Positions 1-6,883 of a DNA stretch of 14,802 bases are shown here, piece after piece. The stretch covers positions 9,186 to 23,987 of the forward strand of contig MU657361.1 of NCBI GenBank assembly GCA_026770575.1. Direction: 5' to 3'. The translations under genes were made by a program, and so were the position numbers. The DNA comes from Pelagophyceae sp. CCMP2097 (lineage: Eukaryota; Sar; Pelagophyceae). Positions within the stretch are counted from its first letter, which is position 1, and every line of letters begins with the position of its first letter. The notes beneath the pieces are model-generated. The model was not told the origin of the DNA. It saw only the letters and a list, made by a program, of their open reading frames with translations, and searched no databases.

Positions 1-824
1 CAGTGCTCTTCCGCGCTTCCTTTTCGCCAACCACTTTCACCCGCCCAGCGGTCGGGTCGTGCGCCGCCTCGTCCATATTGTACTTGTGCGTCGCGGGCAC
101 CTAGTGCACAACCGACATCGTCGTCTCAAATGCGACTTAAACAAAAGACGACGACGGGACTCGGGTGTCCTATTCCCCCCAAAAGACTCACTAGCTCCGG
201 CTTGGCCCAGGTCGTCTGGCCGCTCTGGAAGGCGCGATCCACAACATGGTCGTTCAGGTCGAACCACGCCTCGCGGACCTCGTGGGTCGCCTGCTTCGCA
301 CGTTTCGGGTCGATGACCGAGGTCTTATACTTGCCGAGGCCGTAATCCACGAGGAACTTCTCCACGAAGTGCCGAGAGCATACGGCGGGCCGACCGGTGT
401 ACGAGTCCGTGTCCCGGCCCATGGCTCGGAGCGTCTCCAGGAAGGTCGCCGATAGCATATCCACGTCCAACGGGAAGCCCATGGAGGCCCGCTGCCTGAT
501 CATCTCGGCGAAGATGTCCTTTTCGTCCTTGGTGAGGTACTCGCGCGCGAGCATGTTGGGGCACCCGACGGGCGACCACTCGATGGCCTCGATCTGCGCG
601 AGCGTGTCCGCGAGCGGGCCCTTCACGAGCTTCTTGGCCATGGTGTTGACGGCGCCCTTCGAGATGCCGAACTTGGCGCCGGCGTCCTTCTGCGAGATGG
701 GCTTCGCGACCATGACTTGCTCCGTCGCCCAGAGGGCCAGCGCGCTGCGGAGCTTCTCGATCGGCTGCGGCGGCGCGCGTGGGCCTCGGGGGCCCGCGTT
801 CTGCTTGCGCTTGTCGCCTCCCAT
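1..824 (-). CDS. CENP-B/pogo-type DDE transposase, two exons, partial
   Basis: Probable transposase of the CENP-B/jerky/pogo superfamily, which would bind transposon ends and cut them with a DDE nuclease. Exon 1 (192-824) starts at the methionine of MGGDKRKQ, has a Lys/Arg-rich tail, a helix-turn-helix-like stretch (SQKDAGAKFGISKGAVNTM), and a second DNA-binding-like region ending in VREAWFDLNDHVVDRAF. Exon 2 (1-100) carries KYNMDEAAHD, which fits the first catalytic Asp of a DDE_1 domain, and leaves the window at base 1. The two frames join only if a 91-bp GT-AG intron (101-191) is removed, at phase 0, giving a sensible protein. The frame is also open upstream to an ATG at 998 with a secretion-signal-like start; I prefer 824 because the transposase-like part begins there. 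Its high GC matches the flank, so it belongs to the host side. Family call is from motifs only. Confidence 0.7.
101..191 (-). other. Spliceosomal intron in the transposase gene
   Basis: On the minus strand the 5' site reads CTA|GTGAGT (intron starts at 191) and the 3' site reads GCACTAG|GTG (intron ends at 101). Splicing joins two different reading frames at phase 0 and links the helix-turn-helix part to the KYNMDE catalytic motif. Without splicing, the upstream frame stops at 126-128 and the downstream frame is closed by a TAG at 101-103. The 91-bp length is short but plausible for protists. This is inferred from sequence, without transcript data. Confidence 0.65.
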
Positions 825-998
825 GTTCGTGATGTCGCTGAGCACGTGGCGATCGGCCGCGTCGAGGCCCCGCGTCGAGGCGCCGGGGCGCGCGGCGACC
901 TGCATGGAGGCGCCGCGCAGCGTCGTCGCATGGGATGGCATCGCCGCGCCGAGCAGCAGCACGCAGAGGATGCTTCGGAGGATGTGCACCAACGGCAC

Positions 999-1343
999 GA
1001 AGGATGCACCGGCAGCCGTGATGCGCCTACGACGGGGAGGATGTCAAGCAATGCGCTCTGCAAGTCAAGGCACTCACCACAAGCGATACGGCGAGTTGCT
1101 GGCGAGCTGGCGTGTCGCTAGCGATGAGTGCCTGGCGAGTACCCCGCGAGTTGGCGATAGTATACTGGAAGACCGCGCATCCTCCTTGGCGCGGCGCTCC
1201 CTCTGCGGGGCCTTTGTGCATGTTCCGCTGTAGCCGAAAGCCGCATGGACAACCCAGAACGCCGAATGGACAGACCCCAGATACACTCTCTCTGTAAACA
1301 CGTTTCTAAATAATGGGTGTGCACTTTCGCTGACCCAGGGGTC
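999..1343. other. GC-rich flank without a convincing gene
   Basis: No frame shows a recognisable protein here. Between about 1085 and 1160 short words built on TGGCGAG and GCGAGTTG recur at irregular spacing, giving a degenerate simple-repeat look. Base composition begins to fall after about 1260 and becomes clearly AT-rich by about 1400, so the host/virus junction lies at the right end of this interval or just beyond it. Confidence 0.5.
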
Positions 1344-1375
1344 CAGAATCCAATAGGGAGCAGAATCCAATAGGG
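1344..1375. repeat. 15-bp direct repeat at the left junction
   Basis: CAGAATCCAATAGGG occurs at 1344-1358 and again at 1361-1375, with a 2-bp spacer (17-bp period). It sits exactly where GC-rich flank gives way to the AT-rich viral insert and just before the open frame of the replication gene. It could be a junction scar or part of a host repeat. It has no match that I can see at the right end. Confidence 0.8.
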
Positions 1376-2442
1376 GCAAGGACTTCCTAGTTGAGTCTCA
1401 AAAGGATTTACATGCACTTCACGCTGACTTGGTTTCAAAGAACTTATATTGCTTGTATAAAAAGAATGCAAACGGTATCTCTCAGATAGATACGATTGAA
1501 CATGTATATCGTGTACAGACCAAATATGACGTGGCTGTGCGAAAGTTCGAATCCGACCAAGGTAAGGACTCGTGCGGATACGATTTTAGCCCATTAAATA
1601 TAGACACGTTGGTTAATCCCGAATTGTCCCGCTTCGTACAAGCGGGTGAACATTACGGATGTTGTGTGGATTTTAAACCGTGTGATGAGTGGTTGGAATT
1701 TACTGAGACAGGTGAAACAATAGAAGATATAGATGGAAAATTTTCCCCCGAAAAGAATGGAAAGTATACTGCTCCTGACAATATAATACACTGGGACATG
1801 AAAAAATCGTATACAAATTTTCATCAATGTCCGGAATATGAGTTTTTCCCGAACAAATTCACTGACTTCCGACAGTGTACACAAATTGAAGGATTAGGTA
1901 TGTATTATATCACCGATGTTCAATTTACTGACAATAAATTTAAATTGATATGTGAAAAATTAAATCACCCAATTCAAACAGATTCGATTTATCCGAGCCC
2001 ATTTTTGAAATTCATACAGAAACATGGTGTTAGTTTTAAAATTGTGTGTGGGGCATACAGCGTTGGGACGTTTGATTTTCGATTCCCAGAGGAAATGTTA
2101 GAAAAAGAAAATGGTGTTGCTCACTATGCAAAATGGGCAGGTATTCAAGACATCGACAGCGATTCGGTGACGTGGTACATGTCAGGGACAAAGGAACACT
2201 TACAAAACGTAGCGGCGAATAACACGGAACTGACGATAACCATGAATACTTTACACGATGAATTGGGAATGAAAGAGGCGGCTATTAAGTACAAACGGAA
2301 ATCAATGCTCCACCGTTCACAGCTCACTGGTTTTATATTGTGCTATCAGACAATCACCGCGATGGTCCAGCTGATGCAAATGAATTAAAATGATGTCTGC
2401 CGAGTTTGTGTGGATGGAATTTATTTTCAAGATCCGACATAA
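1357..2442 (+). pseudogene. Replication protein, N-terminal part: divergent B-family DNA polymerase-like
   Basis: The frame is open from a TAG at 1354-1356 with no convincing start, so the N-terminus (including any exonuclease domain) is probably missing. Numbering from the TTG at 1429, WDMKKSYTNF (122-131) resembles polymerase motif A (D-x-x-S-x-Y), YAKWAG (233-238) lies where the template-binding region would be, and HRSQLTGFI (295-303) precedes a motif-C-like RVCVDGIYF at 2401-2427. A premature TAA at 2386-2388 separates that last motif from the rest although the frame is the same. Motif C shows a single Asp instead of the usual DTD, so the enzyme may be divergent or inactive. The frame ends at TAA 2440-2442 and continues, shifted, into the helicase part. 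Together they look like one broken multidomain gene. A different polymerase family is possible. Confidence 0.6.
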
Positions 2443-3808
2443 CTCCCAAATTGATTGAACCATTCCGAGCACAGCCAAAAATGAATTTTAATAACGAGAC
2501 AAATGTAGACCGTTGTTATTTATCGTGCCTCGATGAATGTCGTCAGGACTTGATAGCCACTGCTCCATACCGTGAAAATAATCAATACGAACTACATACT
2601 GGACAGGGCGGTGCGGGCAAAACGTATTCTAATTTAATAGATAAAGGATTTATAAATGTCTGTTACATTGTTATGTCGTGGCGGTTGGTCAGACAAAAAT
2701 TGATAGAATTTGAAAATAATAAATTGAATTGGGGGAGGTGTTATCATCATATGATAGACAGAGATGATGCCGAAGCTTTTAGGGACGCATATGTGGGTTG
2801 TAACGTTTTGCTCTGGGATGAATGTTCAATGATGACTGAATTCCAACGGCAAAAAATCACAGCACAATACCCAAATCATAAGCATATATTTTGCGGAGAC
2901 ATGTGATACCAACTGCCCCCTCCAAGTCTCAGTGGTGAAATTGATAACGAACTCGATATATCATGGTTTAAACATAAAATTCACCTTAGCGAAAATCATC
3001 GGTGTAAATGTCCAATATTAATGAAAATTTTAACAAAATTGCGTGAGTTTATTAAATCTAAAAAATCAAACAATTCATTAATAAGTACGTAATTGATATT
3101 TTCACCGAATTTAAAAGGACAATTAATGAGAAAGACTTACAAGTATCGTATGAGATTGACGATTATATTTTGGTTTTAATTAACAAGTACATTGAGGAAT
3201 ATGATAAAATGTTTACCGGTAAATTCGAAACGGAGAAATATTACATTACTGGAAAAAAACGTTTATTAAGTAAGGGTGACATCGTAATATCTAAGGATAC
3301 ACCGAAAATGTCTGTTGTACGTCATGCATTCACAGTGCACTCTGTTCAAGGGGAAACAGCCGAAAAAATGCTATACATTAATACAAGACGTTTGTTTTGT
3401 AATAGAATGATATACACTGCGCTCTCACGTGCACGCACAATTGAACAAATTATGTTAATTATTCCGGAAGAAAAAGAAGAGCCAAATATTGAAATCACAG
3501 AAAATATTCCAGTTTTAGAGCCGTTGGTTGAAGGTGTAGTGTACCAATTAAAATGTAATGTGACTAGACAGATATATTATGGTTTTACCTTGAATTTAAA
3601 AAAACGAATTAAATCACCCGAATCATCCACTAACAAGTGCCGTTCGAAACTTGTAATAGTCCGAGGGGATTATACCGTTGTTGTTCTTTATCGCATCGTA
3701 GCCTCAAAAAAAAAGGTACACGAATTACTTGAATTGACCGAGTCGAGCTTGATATTGATTAATCCATGTGTTAATCTCGTTGCACCTCACACAAAAAACT
3801 GGCGATAA
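2406..3808 (+). pseudogene. Replication protein, C-terminal part: SF1 helicase fused to GIY-YIG nuclease domain
   Basis: ATP-driven DNA-unwinding module of the replication protein. Walker A GQGGAGKT is at 2601-2624 and Walker B LLWDEC at 2808-2825. A motif-III-like CGDM is followed by TGA (2904-2906) and then YQLPP in the same frame. After a frameshift just before 3090, motif V (FTVHSVQGETAE) and motif VI (YTALSRAR) follow in the 3170-3808 frame. This order is typical of superfamily 1 (RecD/Pif1-like) helicases. The last ~90 residues form a GIY-YIG domain (see 3533-3808). The upstream junction with the polymerase part is a frameshift between 2406 and 2442. At least one premature stop and two frameshifts make it a pseudogene. 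The helicase call is firm; the fusion to the polymerase part is inferred from continuity. Confidence 0.8.
3533..3808 (+). other. GIY-YIG endonuclease domain at the helicase C-terminus
   Basis: Domain segment in the same open frame as helicase motifs V and VI. It starts GVVYQLKC (the GIY strand), continues IYYGFT (the YIG strand), has an Arg in LKKRI, a Glu in LTESSLI and an Asn in NPCVNL, in the order and spacing expected for GIY-YIG nucleases (catalytic Tyr, Arg, Glu, then Asn). No stop interrupts it and the gene ends at TAA 3806-3808. It may act in genome replication, resolution or integration; that role is speculation. Confidence 0.7.
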
Positions 3809-3862
3809 ATCAATTGTAAATTTAAATAAGTGTAAATTTTGTTTACAATTTATTTTGACATG

Positions 3863-3872
3863 TATATATATA
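3863..3872 (+). promoter_or_regulatory. TATA-like promoter abutting a start codon
   Basis: TATATATATA lies directly against the ATG at 3873-3875, preceded by TTTTGACATG. A similar arrangement occurs at 4109 and, more weakly, at 13781, suggesting a shared viral promoter type with a very short leader. AT-rich background makes chance occurrence possible. Confidence 0.35.
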
Positions 3873-4064
3873 ATGAATAAGAAAAATATTAGAAACAAAA
3901 CAAAGAAAGCCGAAACTTGTAGTTTTTAAATAGAAACCGGTGTTTTTGTATTATTTGAAGAAAATTATAAAAATGGTTCGGAAGGTTCGCTCTATTCGGA
4001 AGAATCATATACCGAACCTTTTACCGAACAGAGCGAACATCTACCGAACACCGCTTCCAAATAG
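3873..4064 (+). pseudogene. Small Ser/Glu-rich ORF with early stop
   Basis: Not recognised. ATG at 3873 follows a TATA-like run and starts a lysine-rich peptide (MNKKNIRNKTKK). A TAA at 3927-3929 interrupts it after 18 codons, but the same frame then stays open to TAG 4062-4064 and encodes a Ser/Glu/Tyr-rich tail. That tail is built from the repeated ACCGAAC-type DNA words described separately, so it may be regulatory DNA instead of coding sequence. First in a run of small genes downstream of the replication gene. Confidence 0.3.
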
Positions 4065-4079
4065 TTTAATATCTTCCGA
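3975..4079. repeat. Cluster of inverted and direct CCGAAC/GTTCGG words
   Basis: GGTTCGG (3975), GGTTCGC (3984) and ATTCGGA (3994) on the left face ACCGAAC (4011), ACCGAAC (4023), AGCGAAC (4032) and ACCGAAC (4043) on the right, with TTCCGAA at 4074. GTTCGCTCT (3985-3993) and AGAGCGAAC (4030-4038) form a perfect 9-bp inverted repeat. The CG-containing words stand out in an AT-rich region just after the replication gene. An origin, a protein-binding array or a degenerate coding repeat are all possible. Confidence 0.6.
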
Positions 4080-4084
4080 ATAAA

Positions 4085-4108
4085 TAAAATATATATTATA
4101 TATATATA
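4085..4108 (+). promoter_or_regulatory. TATA-like promoter before 4109
   Basis: An alternating AT run ending TATATATATA sits directly before the ATG at 4109-4111, nearly the same as the arrangement at 3863-3875. It is offered as a promoter because two neighbouring small genes share it. Confidence 0.35.
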
Positions 4109-4597
4109 ATGGATTTAAAAAAGGAGTTTTGGATGAAACAGTTAGTGGACATGCAAAAAAAGTTAAGAAACCCCGTTCAGTAAAGCAACTCGAAAACGAT
4201 AAAAGACTGTCAATTCGATACAAGAATTCGCACGAATACGGTAAGACATGTGTGATTAAATCCGACGACGAAAATGAAATAAAATCAATTGAAAAAATGA
4301 AATAAAAGATTGAAGAGCCGGTTTGTAAAACAGTTAGAAAAATAAGAAAGATAGAACAAGTTGTGTATCATATCGAGTCGAGCGAGGAAGAGGATATCCC
4401 GCAGGTGAGATATGTATAAATAAATAAAAATTGTGGTATATGAAAGTAGAAGTAGTGAGAGCGACGAACCTGTTAAACAAAACAAAAATAAGAAAGAAAA
4501 TAGGAAAGAAAGTATTAGAATGCTGAATTTTTTTCAATATATCTTTTATATGGACTTTGACAATATAAAAAACATAAAATATTTGAGAATGGATTAA
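4109..4597 (+). pseudogene. Broken Lys/Glu-rich low-complexity protein gene
   Basis: Not recognised by family. ATG at 4109 follows a TATA run and gives a basic peptide ending at TAA 4181-4183. A frameshift near a CCCC run (4171-4174) opens the next frame with PRSVKQLENDKRL, which continues through TAA 4303-4305 to TAA 4417-4419. A second shift leads to a frame ending at TAA 4595-4597. The later parts hold two similar charged blocks, VVYHIESSEEEDIP and IVVYESRSSESDEP, each in Lys-rich surroundings, so the protein contained an acidic/basic repeat. Such short charged proteins are common in DNA viruses and often lack an assigned role. At least two shifts and two early stops mark it as a pseudogene. 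Confidence 0.5.
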
Positions 4598-4702
4598 CCC
4601 CATCGATAAAACACAAAACAAACAATTTAAAAAAATATTGACAGTTATCTATATATAATTTCGAAAAGATTTAATCCATACAGTTTGAATGACGATGTGA
4701 AA

Positions 4703-5056
4703 ATGACCAAATCGCTTAATCTCGTTAAAGTGGGTTACAGTCGAACAAAACGAATTTCAGGGACACCAAATGGCTTCAATCGTTTGACTGGGTTTCGAAC
4801 ATCTTTAATATCATTCAATGTTCATAGGTTTTATTTATATGACGAAGCGGAAAGCCCCACAAAGGGGAATGGAGTTGCCTCGGAGGCGCAAAAAGCCGAG
4901 TTCATTTTACACGAGATGATACTGAATGTGTTCAAACCGTCAGTGAAACGCATTGTATTCTCGAATGGAAACGTTTTAGAGTGGTTCGACGTTGATATTA
5001 AATTAATGGACATATTCCTGAAATTTTGTGACGAAAGTGTATTCAATAAGATTTAA
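4703..5056 (+). CDS. Stand-alone GIY-YIG (T5orf172/MUG113-like) protein
   Basis: A 117-residue ORF from the ATG at 4703. The frame is open further upstream to a TAA at 4628-4630, so an N-terminal piece containing the first (GIY) strand may use a lost or non-ATG start. Visible features are VKVGYS (8-13, the YIG strand), NRL (26-28, conserved Arg), AEFILHEMI (65-73, with Glu66 and His70 as in the lE-x-x-lH pattern) and LEWFDV (92-97, the EWF pattern). This order fits the T5orf172 branch of GIY-YIG nucleases. It differs from the GIY-YIG domain fused to the helicase. It is among the few uninterrupted ORFs in the element. Role unknown; a DNA-processing or homing-like nuclease is plausible. Confidence 0.65.
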   Translation: MTKSLNLVKVGYSRTKRISGTPNGFNRLTGFRTSLISFNVHRFYLYDEAESPTKGNGVASEAQKAEFILHEMILNVFKPSVKRIVFSNGNVLEWFDVDIKLMDIFLKFCDESVFNKI

Positions 5057-5060
5057 TCAA

Positions 5061-5319
5061 ATGTCATCGATGGCACATTTTTTTAAAAAAAAACGTCAGA
5101 TTTAATCAAACGCGTCAAATTTAACAAAATTTTGAAAACAATTCCAAGTGTACACGTTCAAAAAAAACAGTTGGGTGTTAATATTCGAATGGTGTTCATC
5201 AAAGAGTTGATGACCCACGTTCAGTTGGAGCGTCTTCACAACGGTACGTATATTCTTTGAAACAAGTCAGTGCTATGGCTGAACATGACAAAAGGTTAAA
5301 AAATAGGAAAAAACATTAA
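5061..5319 (+). pseudogene. Small basic protein gene, broken; possible histone fold
   Basis: Four bases after the preceding ORF an ATG at 5061 starts MSSMAHFFKKK, which stops at TAA 5103-5105. A shift at the A-run around 5085-5093 opens a second frame containing VKFNKILKTI and FIKELM, ending at TGA 5258-5260. A third frame then gives SLKQVSAMAEHDKRL and a basic tail ending at TAA 5317-5319. Read as one gene it would be about 80 residues, Lys-rich and helical. The pattern F-x-x-x-LK-x-I, two helices and a basic end loosely resembles an H2B-type histone fold, but this is a weak visual match. Otherwise unrecognised. Confidence 0.35.
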
Positions 5320-5335
5320 AAATAATTTAAACCAT

Positions 5336-5578
5336 ATGGAAATATTAACTGACGATAGTTTTATAATAATAAGGATTATAGCAGCAATAGGTTTGTGTTT
5401 TCATAGAACTCTTCGTGCGTGTTTATTTTCCCGAGTAACCACCGTTCAGTGTGGGGATTGTATAAATATAGAACAATCTCCAAAAAATGGAAAATTTGGT
5501 CGTTCGTATTTTAAAAAATGGAGGAGACGACAACATTTAAAATATGTTTATATAAAGTATGAAAATAGAAGTAATTAA
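5336..5578 (+). CDS. Small putative single-pass membrane protein
   Basis: An intact 80-residue ORF from ATG 5336. A hydrophobic segment (about residues 9-20, FIIIRIIAAIGL) could span or anchor in a membrane. It is followed by an Arg-containing stretch, a Cys pair (CGDC, about residues 40-43) and a very basic C-terminus (KKWRRR). Placed just before the packaging ATPase, it may be a minor virion membrane protein, which is inference. No family recognised. One of the few ORFs in the element without a visible lesion, although short length alone could explain that. Confidence 0.5.
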   Translation: MEILTDDSFIIIRIIAAIGLCFHRTLRACLFSRVTTVQCGDCINIEQSPKNGKFGRSYFKKWRRRQHLKYVYIKYENRSN

Positions 5579-5666
5579 AAAAGAATGATACAGAAATTGA
5601 GATAATGAAGCAGACCGCAGACAGTTCACACAAATATTTTAATAAAAAATCAAAAGAATTGAAAAT

Positions 5667-6340
5667 ATGGATTGGTTGCCAGATACTCAGTTGTTCCCGA
5701 ACAAAAGCGCTTGTTATGTGGTTCTCGGAAGCCCTGGCTCAGGGTAATCTACATTTGTGACCAGTGTAATGGTCGCAAAAAATAAAAAAATAGAATATAA
5801 GCAAAAGTTTTTGATAAAATTATTATTTTTATCCCAGAATCAACATTGCATTCAATTATCGAAAACCCCTTTTCTTCACTCTCAGATGAACAAGTATTCC
5901 ACGAATACAATGATGATTAACTCGACTATATATTGAATTCGTGCGAAAAAGACTCACTTGAATAATTAGACAAATGCGTTTATAACGATGAAGCGGCGTC
6001 TTCTTTAAAATCGAATGCGAAAATGATTTCCAAATTAAATAACTTGATATTTAAACATCGGCATTTGAGAAGTACGATTTTTCTTTGTTTACAAGACCAA
6101 ACGCAATTAAGCTTATCAGCTCGACAATCAGTTTGCTGTATTATTAATTTCAGTTGTAATAACGTGAAACGATTAAAATTATTTCACGAAGAATATCTCC
6201 TAGATATAAAATTTAAAGAATATATGGAATTACAACTGTTGCTGTATAAAAAAAGGGTGATTTTTTGGCATTCGATTGGAGAAACCCCCTGTATTTTTCG
6301 CATTTTTGATATGATTGAATTAAATACAGATGATAAATAA
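5667..6340 (+). pseudogene. Genome-packaging ATPase (FtsK-HerA/A32 type), broken
   Basis: Would pump viral DNA into the capsid using ATP. ATG at 5667 begins MDWLPDTQLFPNKSACYVVL, followed by a P-loop whose Lys codon is TAA (5745-5747): GSPGSG-stop-ST. A one-base shift around 5800-5818 moves to the frame carrying IIIFIPESTLHS. TAA at 5918-5920 and 5963-5965 follow in that frame. Next come a Walker-B-like VYNDEAAS and then FKHRHLRSTIFLCLQD, the region with the sensor Gln typical of this family. The gene ends at TAA 6338-6340. Total length near 225 codons fits PLV/virophage ATPases. Three stops plus a frameshift make it non-functional, and loss of the P-loop Lys alone would abolish ATP hydrolysis. 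Family call rests on motif order and gene context. Confidence 0.75.
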
Positions 6341-6396
6341 ATAAAATCATATCAGTTAATATGACGATTTAAACTAAATACAACCATCGAGAACAC

Positions 6397-6846
6397 ATGA
6401 GCAGACATTTTCTTAAATTTTTTTTTAGACAACAAACAAGCACTTACGGTCACGACAATTATACACCATTCTATGCGCTACCATCTAATGATATAAACGA
6501 ACCCAATATTCGACATACTCAGAATACTCTGAAGACTTCGACAAATACTCCAGATTCAATAAATACAATGGATGAAAGTTAAGATATTTTCAACGAACTG
6601 AATGAACAGAATGAACAAAATAATACAGTGGATGAAAGTTCAGATGATACTATAAATATACCAAATTTTGAGGTTTCGTACTCATTGGACGCAAAAAAAT
6701 AGGTGACTTTAAAAAGATTAAAACAACTTTCCATGTTCCAAAAAGAGATCCCGGATGTTCCAAATTATAGATTTAAAAACAAATACAAACGGGACATAAA
6801 TAAGTTTATTGCACAAAAAAATCAATGTCTACATTGTTTCAAATAA
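6397..6846 (+). pseudogene. Acidic Asn/Glu-rich protein gene with two in-frame stops
   Basis: Not recognised. One frame runs from ATG 6397 to TAA 6844-6846, interrupted by TAA 6580-6582 and TAG 6700-6702 but with no frameshift. The middle is low-complexity and rich in Asn, Thr, Glu and Asp, while the C-terminal third is basic and Tyr/Phe-containing and ends near CLHC. Two 24-bp near copies (6562-6585 and 6622-6645) encode NTM/VDES; in the first, TAA stands where the second has TCA (Ser), showing that this stop is a mutation of a sense codon. It lies between the ATPase and the 3' end of the minus-strand lipase, with which it converges. Confidence 0.45.
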
Positions 6847-6883
6847 AGGGAATATCTTTAAAACGAAAGGAGAAGTGGTTGAG

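Noticed and set aside
397..1233. Long plus-strand ORF of 278 codons in the left flank
   Set aside because: Antisense to the transposase; composition bias of GC-rich DNA opens it, and no domain is recognisable.
1074..1471. Overlapping minus-strand ORFs at the left junction
   Set aside because: They run across the direct repeat and the composition boundary and use the antisense of the replication gene. No protein features seen.
1594..1884. Minus-strand ORF of 96 codons
   Set aside because: Antisense to the polymerase-like frame that carries the motif-A-like sequence; no features of its own.
4041..4621. Hydrophobic minus-strand ORFs (4041-4223, 4285-4485, 4334-4621)
   Set aside because: Phe/Leu-rich peptides are the expected antisense of Lys-rich coding sequence; the plus strand explains the region better.
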